Assembly: GCF_028416595.1 (NCBI RefSeq) | Contig: NZ_JAMQKC010000004.1 | Coordinates: 86,642-150,641 of the forward strand | Origin: Aquibacillus salsiterrae | GTDB taxonomy: Bacteria > Bacillota > Bacilli > Bacillales > Amphibacillaceae | DNA: 64,000 bases | Direction: 5' to 3' | Part shown: piece by piece, positions 33,844 to 43,540 of the stretch | Position numbering within the stretch: position 1 is the first letter of the stretch | Layout: the number at the start of each line of letters is the position of its first letter | Program-made: the position numbers and the translations under genes | The notes under the pieces: model-generated | The model's database searches: none | The model's input: only the letters and a program-made list of their open reading frames with translations | What the model was told of the DNA's origin: nothing

Positions 33844-34899
33844 TTATTTCTTTACTTTTGTGCTTTTGACTAGGTTTAATATTGGGCGGTAGCTGTCACT
33901 AATTAAGCCAGTTACTTCGACAATTAGTTCAATCATAATTAGTAGTAATACTAGCGTGATAACCGAGCCATACACCGTTGCCTCCGTGAATACTACAGCA
34001 GCTAAGCTAAATAAAGCACTAAGGGCATAAATAGCAATTACTGTTTGGCGGTGTGTATAGCCGAGACGAATTAAACAGTGGTGCAGGTGTAATTTATCTG
34101 GTGCCGATAATGGCTTTCGGTTAATAATGCGTCGAATAATCGCAAACACCGTATCCAAAATAGGTACACCTAAAATAATAATTGGCACAATTAACGAGAT
34201 AACCGTTAAGTTTTTGAAAAGACCCATAACAGACAGTGTACTAATCATATACCCTAAGAAAAGTGCGCCTGTATCACCCATGAAAATCTTCGCCGGGTGG
34301 AAATTATAGATTAAAAATCCAAGTGTACTACCTAACATAATTAGACCTAAGAGTGCGACAACCGTACTTCCCATCGATATCGCCATCCCTGAGATGGTAA
34401 TTAAAGCAATCGATGATACTCCAGCTGCAAGCCCGTCTAGACCATCAATTAAGTTAATCGCATTAGTAATGGCAACAATCCAAATAATGGTTAACGGAAT
34501 CGCGAAATAGCCAAATTCAATCCGGTCTACAAATGGTAGTGTCACGAAATCGATTTGAACGCCACCAAGAACCGTAATAATAGCAGCTAACAACTGGCCA
34601 CCAAGCTTTGTTTTAGCTGAAAGTTCTTTCATATCATCAAGTACACCGACAAGCGTAATGATGAAAGAACCGATTAGAATTGGCCATATTTCTGCTAAGC
34701 TTCCTGGTAAAAATAAAACAATACCAAGCACGAAGCTTATGTAGATGGCAAGACCACCTAATCTCGGCATGATTTTCACATGAACTTTTCTTGCATTCGG
34801 CTGGTCAACAGCACCGATGCGAATCGCCAATTTTTTAATTTGTGGTGTTAGTAAAATCGATGCAATAAAGCATAATAATAAAGCCAAAAATCCCATCAT
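33844..34899 (-). CDS. MraY/WecA/TagO-family polyprenyl-phosphate GlcNAc-1-P transferase, paralogue 2
   Basis: 351 residues behind TAGGAGG. Same layout as paralogue 1: PNARKVHVKIMPRLGGLAIY, AINLIDGLDGLAAG, YNFHPAKIFMGDTGALFLGY and HLHHCLIRLGYTHRQT. The HLHH motif is the classical WecA/TagO form; paralogue 1 has HIHYQL. It has its own terminator, so the two genes are separately expressed. One probably serves wall teichoic acid or SCWP and the other another polymer; which is which cannot be told. Confidence 0.9.
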   Translation of the reverse strand: MMGFLALLLCFIASILLTPQIKKLAIRIGAVDQPNARKVHVKIMPRLGGLAIYISFVLGIVLFLPGSLAEIWPILIGSFIITLVGVLDDMKELSAKTKLGGQLLAAIITVLGGVQIDFVTLPFVDRIEFGYFAIPLTIIWIVAITNAINLIDGLDGLAAGVSSIALITISGMAISMGSTVVALLGLIMLGSTLGFLIYNFHPAKIFMGDTGALFLGYMISTLSVMGLFKNLTVISLIVPIIILGVPILDTVFAIIRRIINRKPLSAPDKLHLHHCLIRLGYTHRQTVIAIYALSALFSLAAVVFTEATVYGSVITLVLLLIMIELIVEVTGLISDSYRPILNLVKSTKVKK

Positions 34900-35157
34900 G
34901 AATCCTCCTAGGAAAGTAAATCCTGATAACTTGTTTCATTGCCTGCTAGTTTTATAGACGTTGCTTGCTTGTTAAAAGTTTCAAAAAATAGTACGTAGCA
35001 TGATGCATACAAGCCCCTATGCTAATTTACATTCTGCCTAATTATAAGAAATTAAATTAAAAATTTCAATCTATTTTTTTACCCATATCAAAAATAGTAA
35101 GAAAAGCTCAAGGCGCGCCTTGCTAGACCTGACAGGCAAGACCCGCAGGCATGTAGG
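34900..35157. other. Promoter region and dispersed-element copy
   Basis: 258 bases. The AT-rich part presumably drives paralogue 2. 35099-35150 is a short copy of the aagaaaagc...cgcgcc element with gacaggcaagacc. Confidence 0.5.
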
Positions 35158-36198
35158 CTAAAAAGAGTCTACATCGCCTTGGGTGTACCACCAATTAGCT
35201 GCATCTAGTACTGTTTCGTCTGTGTCTAAATGGTGAACAATAAAAGGCATCGGGCGGTCTCGTTCTTTTAACCCAAAATAATGCATCTTAGGTACCATCT
35301 GATTGGCCGGAAAACTCCACGCTTGGATTAAATCGGTGTCCTTTAAATAGGTAAGCGCACCTTGGATTAAATATTCCCAATTTTTTTCGTCATCGATTGC
35401 AAGCCAGTCGACAACATAGCCGAGCGATAACTCGCCAGTTTTCTTCTTCATTGTTTCCTTCTTTACGACGATATAACCCTGCAGCTCTTCATCTTTTACT
35501 AATGTAAAAATCGTATAGTTGTGGCCTGGCCGCTTAACGTAGCGCCAATTTAAATAGCTCGCATCCCGCTTCATCATAACAGGTTTTAGCATCTTTGTCT
35601 TATCTGCTAACACATCAAAACGCGCGTCACACTGTTCGACCGCTTCGAACAGGTAACCGGTTGGTAAATGAAGCTTCACTTTCCGCAAGCGATACATTCG
35701 GTATAGTCCATCCAAAATCGTAAACGGTTTGATGATTTTCGTAATGGTTGCTGCAATTTTCCAAGGCTCAAGCACCATGTAATACCTAGAAATATCGGTT
35801 ACGTAGACGCCATCTGTGTATTGAAGCAACAGCTCTTTCGCCTTTGGTGCAGGGAATCCATGTAAAATCGAGATTCCAGACGCTTTTGCCTTCTCGATCA
35901 TTGCCTCGTTTAATTCGCGGTAAATCCCTTTTCCTCTCGCAGCTGGGTCGACCATCGTATCGATGCGCAGTCCCGCCTTTTTCATTTCTCCGTCAACATA
36001 CACTTCGAAAACCCACAGCGCTATGTGTCCCAAAATTGCTTCTTTTTCTTCAAAAACGAGAATCCACGGGTTGTCTTTACCTGGGGCATTGATATACTTC
36101 CACTGCCACTCTTCCATAGAGCGTTGCTTATTGAATACTTTGGTAAAAAGCGCTTGGATTTGACCTTCATCCCCAGCTTTATACATGCGAATTCCCAT
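35158..36198 (-). CDS. GNAT-family acyltransferase linked to the polymer cluster
   Basis: About 346 residues from the ATG at 36198 (GGTGG before it; ATG 36210 also possible). The N-terminal half is a GNAT fold with the acetyl-CoA loop DPAARGKGIYRELN at about 90-105 and the SILHGFPAPKAKELL strand. The C-terminal half is a second GNAT-like domain ending in a Trp-rich tail. Double-GNAT proteins in polysaccharide loci acylate amino sugars. It starts 4 bases or so after the PIG-L deacetylase, so deacetylation and reacylation may act on the same sugar. Confidence 0.7.
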   Translation of the reverse strand: MGIRMYKAGDEGQIQALFTKVFNKQRSMEEWQWKYINAPGKDNPWILVFEEKEAILGHIALWVFEVYVDGEMKKAGLRIDTMVDPAARGKGIYRELNEAMIEKAKASGISILHGFPAPKAKELLLQYTDGVYVTDISRYYMVLEPWKIAATITKIIKPFTILDGLYRMYRLRKVKLHLPTGYLFEAVEQCDARFDVLADKTKMLKPVMMKRDASYLNWRYVKRPGHNYTIFTLVKDEELQGYIVVKKETMKKKTGELSLGYVVDWLAIDDEKNWEYLIQGALTYLKDTDLIQAWSFPANQMVPKMHYFGLKERDRPMPFIVHHLDTDETVLDAANWWYTQGDVDSF

Positions 36199-36213
36199 TT
36201 TTGCCACCATTCC

Positions 36214-37098
36214 TTATCTACTCTTTCGATATATCGTTTGTTTCACGTTCAAATTTTTATAAATTGCCCAAAGCAGCGTATCGGTTCGGTTAATTTGTTT
36301 AAACAGCTTAGAGAAGTTGTACGTGTCTTGGTTGATTTTTTTGGCATGCTGCTTGTAGTTAGCTGTCGTATGCTCCAAAAAGCTTTCAACCGCAACTATC
36401 CGCTGCGTCACGAGATTTGCTTTAATTCGGTTCAGTGCCAAAAAACCATCAAACGCTATCGCTTGCGACTCAAACTTCTCAATCGCTGCTTCTTTCACAT
36501 TATAAACGTCACTAATATCGACGATGCAATTAATTTGTTCGGGCGGAATCGCACAATTTATCTCATACTGTCGAATCGCACAGTCAACAGCAGGCAGTTG
36601 TTCTAGTGTATCCGCTAAGAGTTGAGCCGTCGCCGTATGATCGCGGTGTGCGTCAACAAATAGTGGACAATAAATCAGATCTGGATTAATCTTCATAATC
36701 ATGTCTTTTAGTTTGTGTTGCGAAAGCTCATTACTTGTCACGTTGCCATCCGGTAAGCCCATATAATGAATCGCCGTTAGGCCAAGGATATCTTTGACGC
36801 TATCGATTTCCTGTTGCCTAGCCTTGGTCAGCTCTTCCTTTGGCAAATCGGACACACTATTGGAACCATCCGTGATAAAAACACAATGAATTTCAGCACC
36901 TTCGTTTGCATGAAGTCGGACCGTCCCACCTGGGCCAATCGTTTCATCATCCATATGTGGTGCAAGGATTAGTACCCGCATCGCATTATTCGTTCCAGAC
37001 AATGGTTTGTTGGCTTGATAGTGCTTCTTTAAAATCAGTTTCGTCACAGGTATATTTATTGGTTTTACCATGTTAATAATCAACTCTTTGACGTTCAT
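36214..37098 (-). CDS. PIG-L (LmbE) family deacetylase
   Basis: 294 residues with the zinc-binding motifs PHMDDE (47-52) and HRDH (151-154) of GlcNAc deacetylases such as MshB, BshB and GlcNAc-PI deacetylase. An extra 36-residue basic N-terminus may contact the membrane. It overlaps the upstream MurJ-type gene by ATGA and is followed by the GNAT gene, implying an operon acting on a lipid-linked amino sugar. A role in bacillithiol is less likely in this context. Confidence 0.85.
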   Translation of the reverse strand: MNVKELIINMVKPINIPVTKLILKKHYQANKPLSGTNNAMRVLILAPHMDDETIGPGGTVRLHANEGAEIHCVFITDGSNSVSDLPKEELTKARQQEIDSVKDILGLTAIHYMGLPDGNVTSNELSQHKLKDMIMKINPDLIYCPLFVDAHRDHTATAQLLADTLEQLPAVDCAIRQYEINCAIPPEQINCIVDISDVYNVKEAAIEKFESQAIAFDGFLALNRIKANLVTQRIVAVESFLEHTTANYKQHAKKINQDTYNFSKLFKQINRTDTLLWAIYKNLNVKQTIYRKSR

Positions 37099-38630
37099 GA
37101 CGTTGACTCCCTTTTCCTGCCCTTTTTACCTACAAATTTCTTCCAAACAAACTGAAAGGCTTCTACTTTTGTCACATACGCACCTGCGACATAAACGATT
37201 GCACCAATTACCCCAACAATAACAATTTGCATGAGATTAGACAAGTCATTAATGATTGGTTTGATTGGCAAAATAGCTGCAACCATCACGAGAACAGCCG
37301 CGGTTATTTTTATATATTCGATCGTTACTTTTTTCAAATTTAATCCACCGACTAGTTTTAGAAAAATAACAAGCTGGGCCCCGACATAAAACAATGCATT
37401 GACAGAGGCTGCCAGTGGTATCCCTCGGTAACCAATCCAAGCGGTAAAGATATAGTTGAGGACGAAATTTAATAAGATTGATGTCAAACTAATCATCAAA
37501 ATTAGGTTTCCTTTTTTTAACGAATAAAACCCTTTATTAATCACATTATTTAAGCTAAAAAATAACACAGACCCAAAGTATAGGTAAGCAACTTGAGTTG
37601 TCGCCATTGTCGCACTTGTCGTAAATTCCCCGCGCTGATAAAGCAAGGCAATTATATTCGGCATTAGTACGAGCATACCAACAATTGACGGCAAAAGTAT
37701 GAAATACATCGTCGTTAAGCCTTGTTCAATTCCTTTTTTGAATAACTTGTTGTCATCGGTGGCAATTGCTTTTGATAGCATTGGAAAAATAATCGTTGCA
37801 ATCGTTACGCCAAAGATTCCTTGGGGCATGTGGACTAAATTTTTCGCATAATTAATATATGTAACGGCACCCTCTTGGAATTGACTGGCAAAAATCGTAC
37901 CAACCATTAAATTAATTTGGCCAACAGCAACCGTTAAGCCGACAGGGATAAAGACGAAATAAAAATGTTTCACCTCAAGCCAGTCGAGCTTTCCGTTTAA
38001 ATCGATGACAGCTTTGGCAGGTCGAATGAGCACCCACTTAAATAGAAGCGATAACACCGTACCGACCGTATAACCTAGCGCAAGCGAATACGGTCCAATT
38101 TGTCTTGCAAACAAAAAGGCAGCCAAAATCGAGGCTACGATCACGATAATTTGCGAGACCATCGATAGTGAAAATTTATTTTTCGCATCAAAATAGGCTT
38201 CAAGCACCGCATTGATCCCAACAAACATAATTGTTGCAAAGAAAATAACCGACACCCACACCGCAATCTCCGTTGCAGCAGCACTAAATTCCGGGTATAA
38301 AAGTGGGATGTAGTATGGTGCAAGCGCCATTCCGAGCACAGTAACAACGAGGCTAATCACATTGGTCCCTTTCATTACTTGACCAAAATGGTAGTTACCG
38401 CGGTTTTCTTCTAACGCTTCTATGTAACTTGGTACGAATGCGTTTTTCATTCCGGTTGTCATAAATAAAATAAACATATTTGGGATAATAAACGCGGCCA
38501 AATAGGCATCAGCGATATAACTATCCCCAAAATAATAAGCAATTACCATATCCCGGATCAGTCCGGATACTTTCAATAAAAGCGATGCACCGATAAACAG
38601 TACACTCGCAAGTCCTAATTTTGATTTCAA
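37095..38630 (-). CDS. murJ: MurJ/MviN-family lipid flippase
   Basis: 511 residues if started at the TTG at 38630 behind AGAGGTATGTAGC; an in-frame ATG at 38648 is the alternative. Fourteen membrane helices of the MOP superfamily with the MurJ signature at the start (SGLIRDMVIAYYFGDSYIAD AY-type segment) and PQGIFGVTIATIIFPMLSKA. In this cluster (TagO-type, PIG-L, GNAT, polymerase) it may flip a secondary-polymer lipid rather than lipid II. Translationally coupled to the deacetylase. Confidence 0.85.
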   Translation of the reverse strand: MKSKLGLASVLFIGASLLLKVSGLIRDMVIAYYFGDSYIADAYLAAFIIPNMFILFMTTGMKNAFVPSYIEALEENRGNYHFGQVMKGTNVISLVVTVLGMALAPYYIPLLYPEFSAAATEIAVWVSVIFFATIMFVGINAVLEAYFDAKNKFSLSMVSQIIVIVASILAAFLFARQIGPYSLALGYTVGTVLSLLFKWVLIRPAKAVIDLNGKLDWLEVKHFYFVFIPVGLTVAVGQINLMVGTIFASQFQEGAVTYINYAKNLVHMPQGIFGVTIATIIFPMLSKAIATDDNKLFKKGIEQGLTTMYFILLPSIVGMLVLMPNIIALLYQRGEFTTSATMATTQVAYLYFGSVLFFSLNNVINKGFYSLKKGNLILMISLTSILLNFVLNYIFTAWIGYRGIPLAASVNALFYVGAQLVIFLKLVGGLNLKKVTIEYIKITAAVLVMVAAILPIKPIINDLSNLMQIVIVGVIGAIVYVAGAYVTKVEAFQFVWKKFVGKKGRKRESTS

Positions 38631-38876
38631 GCTACATACCTCTTTCATGTCAGGCACTACTATATGCAATATTATATTTGATTTTATCACAATTCATCGT
38701 AATTCTGAACATATTCCTAGGTTAGACGAAAATGTTTCTATTTATGATGGTTTGTTTAAGAAAAGCGCAAGTCGCGCCTTGCCCGGGGCTATACAGCTCT
38801 TGGATCCTCTTATACTTTCTTTTCTCCTAAAAAAAGAATGCAAATCAGTGTTGATTCACATTCTTTCGGGTTGTTA
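38631..38876. repeat. Dispersed-element copy and amidase terminator
   Basis: 38757-38822 is an aagaaaagcgcaagtcgcgcc copy ending acagctcttggatcctctt. 38834-38866 is a hairpin (aaagaatg...cattcttt) that ends the amidase transcript on the minus strand. Confidence 0.7.
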
Positions 38877-40205
38877 CTATTGATAATTACTCCACAATAC
38901 TTCATCCGTTTCCACATTAATAACAGAGGTGTTGCTCCACTTTTTCGCATAGTTAACTGCTTCATCTAGCTGATACGACTCGAACAACTCACCTTTTGTC
39001 AGATGGACAACCTCATATGGTGCACTCATGTAGTTCGACCAGAAGAGTTCTCCATCATCTATGCTGTAAACAGACGTATTTTTCCATTTTACTGCATATG
39101 CGACTGCTTGGTCGAGCGTATACGTTTGATATAGGACACCTTGGCTTACATGTTTTACTTCATATACCGGTGGCAGATAATTGGACCACATCAATTCACC
39201 TGTTTCCACGTTTATGACAGCCGTATTTTTCCATTTTTTTGCATAGGCAAGCGAGTCCTTGAGCTGATAGGAGTCAAATAATTTACCTTGCGAGGCATGT
39301 CTTACCTCATACACTTCTGGTAAATAGTTTGACCACACAAGCTCACCTGATAACATACGATATACAGACGTGTTCTTCCATTTTTTCGCATAATCAAGGG
39401 CTTGTCCTAATCCATAGGAACTGTACAGCACACCTTGGGATGCATGGACCACTTTATACTTTTTCCCGGTGCTTGCAATTTTACGCGTATCATACCCAGC
39501 ATAATAACTGTTGATTGCTTCAGCTAAGCCTGCTGCAGCCTGTTGTTGAAAAGCGTCTGTCTTAAGCAAACGTTCCTCATCAGGGTTTGACAGATAACCC
39601 AATTCAACAAGTACGGAAGGCATTTGCGCATTTCTCGTGACAAACAGGTTGTTCTGCACAATCCCGACACCTTCTTTTACTGGCAAATTGTTAAGCATCG
39701 TGCTATGGACTGTTTGCGCTAGCTTTCGACTTTCTGGTGAAAATTTCACTTGCACCGGGTCAGGTGGATAACTCTTGTTAATGCCGCTCGCGATATCAAA
39801 ATAGTAGGTTTCATACCCACGCACACTCGAATCCTCACGAGCATTATGGTGAATCGAAATGAAAATACTATCCTCACGATTGCCCTCTGCCAATTGATTG
39901 GCTCTATTCACTCTTTCTTGTAAATCGGCGGATTGGGTCGTTGCAAACGCCTGATCGGTTTCCCTTGTCATGTTAACCGTAAACCCTTGTTTAACAAGGA
40001 TGTCTCGAAGCTTCCGTGCAACCGCTAAATTGGCATCCTTTTCATAGTACCCTGTCTTGTTGCCGGAATAGCCTGCTGTCCCGGTGAACTTACCGCCATG
40101 ACCAGGATCAAGAATGACTTGCTTTCCCCCAGCCGCTTGGACTGGTGTAACGAATAACAACACCCCAACGATGACTGTCAACATATGTAATATCCGTCTT
40201 TCCAT
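38877..40205 (-). CDS. N-acetylmuramoyl-L-alanine amidase with four C-terminal repeats
   Basis: 442 residues with a signal peptide (cleavage after VQAA near 25). The Amidase_3 domain (about 28-225) has ILDPGHGGKFTG with the first zinc His, the Glu in YYEKDANLA, SIHHNA with the second His, and VELGYLSN with the catalytic Glu. Four repeats of about 46 residues follow (KxVHASQGVLYSSY, AxxYAKKWKNTSVY, GELxWSNYL). They probably bind wall polymer and recur in Bacillaceae exoproteins. GGGGAG precedes the ATG. Acts on peptidoglycan outside the cell. Confidence 0.92.
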   Translation of the reverse strand: MERRILHMLTVIVGVLLFVTPVQAAGGKQVILDPGHGGKFTGTAGYSGNKTGYYEKDANLAVARKLRDILVKQGFTVNMTRETDQAFATTQSADLQERVNRANQLAEGNREDSIFISIHHNAREDSSVRGYETYYFDIASGINKSYPPDPVQVKFSPESRKLAQTVHSTMLNNLPVKEGVGIVQNNLFVTRNAQMPSVLVELGYLSNPDEERLLKTDAFQQQAAAGLAEAINSYYAGYDTRKIASTGKKYKVVHASQGVLYSSYGLGQALDYAKKWKNTSVYRMLSGELVWSNYLPEVYEVRHASQGKLFDSYQLKDSLAYAKKWKNTAVINVETGELMWSNYLPPVYEVKHVSQGVLYQTYTLDQAVAYAVKWKNTSVYSIDDGELFWSNYMSAPYEVVHLTKGELFESYQLDEAVNYAKKWSNTSVINVETDEVLWSNYQ

Positions 40206-40613
40206 GGTTTCTCCCCTTATTTATGTTTTTCTAGAAAGCTAGTCTACTATTCTATTATAGAAGGGAAGTAGCTAATTGACGACATCATTCGACAAAATAA
40301 TCAATCGTTTGCAGCGTGGATTGATGGAAGGATGGGGAATAATTACCATTTTTTTAAAAAACTTGGCTGTTAAGACGTTTTTTGTTACCATTTGGCCGTT
40401 GGATGCGCTCGCTCGGGCTTGTATATCGGTTTTTGTTATAAAAAAAGGCATGCGCCCGGTCGATACCGTAACACATGCCCTAACCAATTTATTTGCGCGG
40501 ACTTAAACGGGAGGGAGACCCCGATTTCACCCACTTAGCCGCTGTTTCACAGGGGTGTTATCCCCCTTCACCTTACTGATTTACCGCGCATCAAAGGAGA
40601 ATCGTTCCCCCGC
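40206..40613. repeat. Gap with one isolated 52-bp unit (40387-40438)
   Basis: About 400 bases with no real gene. accatttggccgttggatgc through gggcttgtatatcggttttt matches the first unit of array C at 49200 and the last of array E in reverse. The short frame at 40276-40506 is a by-product of this unit. Confidence 0.7.
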
Positions 40614-42473
40614 TTACTTTTCCAACAGGTAGTTTAGGTAGGCGTCGGACCAGTCGTAGATTTGAAGGAGTTGGTCGACGTTTTGCTCGAAATAGTCTTC
40701 TGGGTTAACGACTTTACTTACCATATCCTTATCACCGATGTTATACAAACGTGCGGTTCGCTTGCTCGTCTCTGGTGTATAGAGAATGTCGTTGTTAAAC
40801 AAGCTACCAGTCCCTAAATAATACCGCATGCCAAGCAAGTTATTTTCATATTGTAATAGATTTTGACCGAAGTAAACATAATTTGGTTCTACACCAAGCA
40901 AGTTTGCAATCGTCGGCATCATATCGAGCTGTCCACCAGTCGTCTCAATTTCTTGTGGATTTTTATCGGATACACCTGGTGCATAGACAATGAACGGCAC
41001 ATTGAACCGGTCGATTAACGAATAAGGACTGCCGAACATATCACCTAACAGCTTCACATCCTCGTCCTGAAGCAAGCGACCGTGAACACCGGAGTGGTCA
41101 CCGTACAATGCAATAACGGAATTGTCCCACAATCCAGCATCCTGCAATGATTGGAACAGCTGACCGAGCGCTTCATCGGCGTAGCGAACAGACTGTAGGT
41201 AATTACCGATTAATGTACCCTCATATTCTGCCGGGAGGTCAAGGTATTGTTTATCTTCTGGCATTTCAAATGGTGTGTGATTCGTTAGTGACACGAGCTG
41301 TGCATAAAATGGCTGGCCTTGTTGTTGAAATTTTTTCAATTGCTTCATTGACTTCTGATAAAAAACTTCATCTGACGGCCCAATCCCTACAACATCTTCA
41401 TCGCCAAAATAATTTTTCGCAAAATATTCGTCAAATCCGAGTGCCGGATACAACTTGTCGCGATTCCAATAGGTGATATCATCAGCATGAAATGTAGCCG
41501 TACGATATCCCTGTTCTCCAAGTATGCGTGGTAAACTCGGAATTTCCTGTCCATCGATTAAGGAGGAAACAGCAACATCACCTTTTGGATAAATCGATGT
41601 ATTCATAATAAACTCCGCATCCGACGTGTTTCCCGCACCAATTTGCTGGAATACATTGGTGAAATAAAAGCTCTCCTTGACCCACTTATTTAAATTCGGC
41701 GTTATTTCCTGCCCGTCAATTTTAAGGTTAATCACAAAGTCTTGCAGTGATTCGGCTTGGATGACAATCAGGTTCTTATCCTTTGCTGCACCGAAATACT
41801 TGTGGTCTGTGAATTTTACCGGGATATTTCCTTTAATTCTACTTATTTCATCGGTTTGCACGCCTGCATCCTTTGTGGCAAAAACGTAAGATGCAGTTGG
41901 TTTATTTTCTGCATAAGCTTTTATCATCTGACTGTTTAATATCCCGTGTTGTTCTGAAAAAAGCGTCTGGTCCATGATACGCTCACTGCTATAAAAGGTA
42001 AAGTTAATCGTTGAAATGAGCAGGGCGTTCATCAGAACGAAAGCTGCCACCGGTTTTGAAATACCTTTTGTCATGCGGTAGCCTTTTATTTTTATCAGAA
42101 GGACAACTACAATAAGTAGTCCAATATCAGCAAAATACAAAAAATCAGTTGGCTTAATGAGTAGTGCTATGCTATCACTTACCGAGCCAAGTTGGTTGAG
42201 TTGCAGTAAGTCAAAATAAGTTGGAATCGTTTCAAAATAACGCTGGTAAACGACCATTCCGAGAAAAACGCTTGAGAGTATCATATCAATCACGAGGTAA
42301 GAAATTACTTTGCCTCTTCTTTGCCATAGTTCAACAACCGCAAAAAGAAGCGCGACGATACTAATCTCATACCATACACTCATGGCTATATTATAATTTT
42401 CAAATAATGTCGCTCGTAGCATGATAACTTTGATTGTCATCATTATTAAAAAGAAGAAAAAGTAATTTCTCAT
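40614..42473 (-). CDS. ltaS: LtaS-type lipoteichoic acid synthase (sulfatase superfamily)
   Basis: 619 residues behind GGAG. Five N-terminal membrane helices (about 1-165) are followed by an extracellular alkaline-phosphatase-like domain. Visible are NLIVIQAESLQDFVINL (metal-binding Glu), the nucleophile Thr in GAGNTSDAEF, ALYGDHSGVHGR with the metal ligands, and the late FNVPFIVYAPG. LtaS polymerises glycerol phosphate from phosphatidylglycerol on a glycolipid anchor. The C-terminus is of usual length. Stands alone with its own promoter region. Confidence 0.92.
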   Translation of the reverse strand: MRNYFFFFLIMMTIKVIMLRATLFENYNIAMSVWYEISIVALLFAVVELWQRRGKVISYLVIDMILSSVFLGMVVYQRYFETIPTYFDLLQLNQLGSVSDSIALLIKPTDFLYFADIGLLIVVVLLIKIKGYRMTKGISKPVAAFVLMNALLISTINFTFYSSERIMDQTLFSEQHGILNSQMIKAYAENKPTASYVFATKDAGVQTDEISRIKGNIPVKFTDHKYFGAAKDKNLIVIQAESLQDFVINLKIDGQEITPNLNKWVKESFYFTNVFQQIGAGNTSDAEFIMNTSIYPKGDVAVSSLIDGQEIPSLPRILGEQGYRTATFHADDITYWNRDKLYPALGFDEYFAKNYFGDEDVVGIGPSDEVFYQKSMKQLKKFQQQGQPFYAQLVSLTNHTPFEMPEDKQYLDLPAEYEGTLIGNYLQSVRYADEALGQLFQSLQDAGLWDNSVIALYGDHSGVHGRLLQDEDVKLLGDMFGSPYSLIDRFNVPFIVYAPGVSDKNPQEIETTGGQLDMMPTIANLLGVEPNYVYFGQNLLQYENNLLGMRYYLGTGSLFNNDILYTPETSKRTARLYNIGDKDMVSKVVNPEDYFEQNVDQLLQIYDWSDAYLNYLLEK

Positions 42474-42720
42474 TCTAACACTCCTTCACTTACTTAATGA
42501 TAAGTAAATGTAAAGAGAATGTAAATAAAATGTGAAATCTTTTTATGGTAATTAATGGGGAAATTGATGCACGGGGACTGCGTGACAAATTTTAAAGTTA
42601 ACAAACCAGTTGTTTGGCTAGTTGTGGGGCCTCGGGTTGCGTGAGAGGGCACGAGCGGCACGGGAATGGGGCTTGGCTAGTGTTTGAGGACGAGCACACG
42701 GCATGGGCTTCAGGGGCGGC
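42474..42720. other. GC-rich gap before array B
   Basis: About 250 bases, GC-rich from 42600 on, no gene. The sequence from 42690 grades into the first repeat unit. Confidence 0.5.
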
Positions 42721-43500
42721 ATTCGGACTCTGTTCACCGGATTTCTTCTTTCCCTGTCCGAATCACACCCGAATTCAGACTCTGTTCACCGGATTTTGAC
42801 TTTCCTTGTCCGAATAGCACCCGGATTCGGACTCTGTTCACCGGATTTTAACTTTCCCTGTCCGAATAGCACCCGGATTCGGACTCTGTTCACCGGATTT
42901 CTTCTTTCCCTGTCCGAATCACACCCGAATTCGGACTCTGTTCACCGGATTTTGACTTTCCTTGTCCGAATAGCACCCGGATTCGGACTCTGTTCACCGG
43001 ATTTTAACTTTCCCTGTCCGAATAGCACCCGGATTCGGACTCTGTTCACCGGATTTTGACTTTCCTTGTCCGAATAGCACCCGGATTCGGACTCTGTTCA
43101 CACGATTTTGACTTTCCTTGTCCGAATCACACCCGAATTCGGACTCTGTTCACCGGATTTTGACTTTCCTTGTCCGAATCACACCTGGATTCGGACTCTG
43201 TTCACCCGATTTTGACTTTCCTTGTCCGAATCACACCCGGATTCGGACTCTGTTCACCGGATTTCTTCTTTCCTTGTCCGAATAGCACCCGGATTCGGAC
43301 TCTGTTCACCGGATTTTAACTTTCCCTGTCCGAATAGCACCCGGATTCGGACTCTGTTCACTGGATTTTAACTTTCCCTGTCCGAATCACACCCGGATTC
43401 GGACTCTGTTCACCGGATTTTGACTTTCCTTGTCCGAATAGCACCCGGATTCGGACTCTGTTCACTGGATTTTAACTCTCCTTGTCTGAATTACACCCGA
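42721..43500. repeat. 52-bp tandem repeat array B (15 units)
   Basis: attcggactctgttcac recurs every 52 bases from 42721 to 43449 without one length change (14 x 52 = 728). Each unit carries attcggac ... gtccgaat as an inverted repeat and caccggatttt. Units vary at a few fixed sites (tttcttctttcc / ttttgactttcc / tttaactttcc; cacaccc / agcaccc). The sequence is unrelated to arrays A, C, D and E. Reading frames inside it are by-products. Confidence 0.96.
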
Positions 43501-43503
43501 ATC

Positions 43504-43536
43504 AAAAAGGAACCCAGAAGCTTGGGTCCCTTTTAG
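43504..43536. terminator. Terminator of the acidic lipoprotein gene
   Basis: aaaaaggaaccca / tgggtcccttttt stem between array B and the gene at 43541-43930. Confidence 0.8.
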
Positions 43537-43540
43537 TTAA

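Noticed and set aside
40276..40506. Short plus-strand frame after the amidase gene
   Set aside because: It spans an isolated 52-bp repeat unit, has no ribosome site and no homologous look.
42703..43059. 118-codon reading frame in array B
   Set aside because: It is the translation of the 52-bp repeat (period not a multiple of three, so peptide repeats every 156 bases), without ribosome site.
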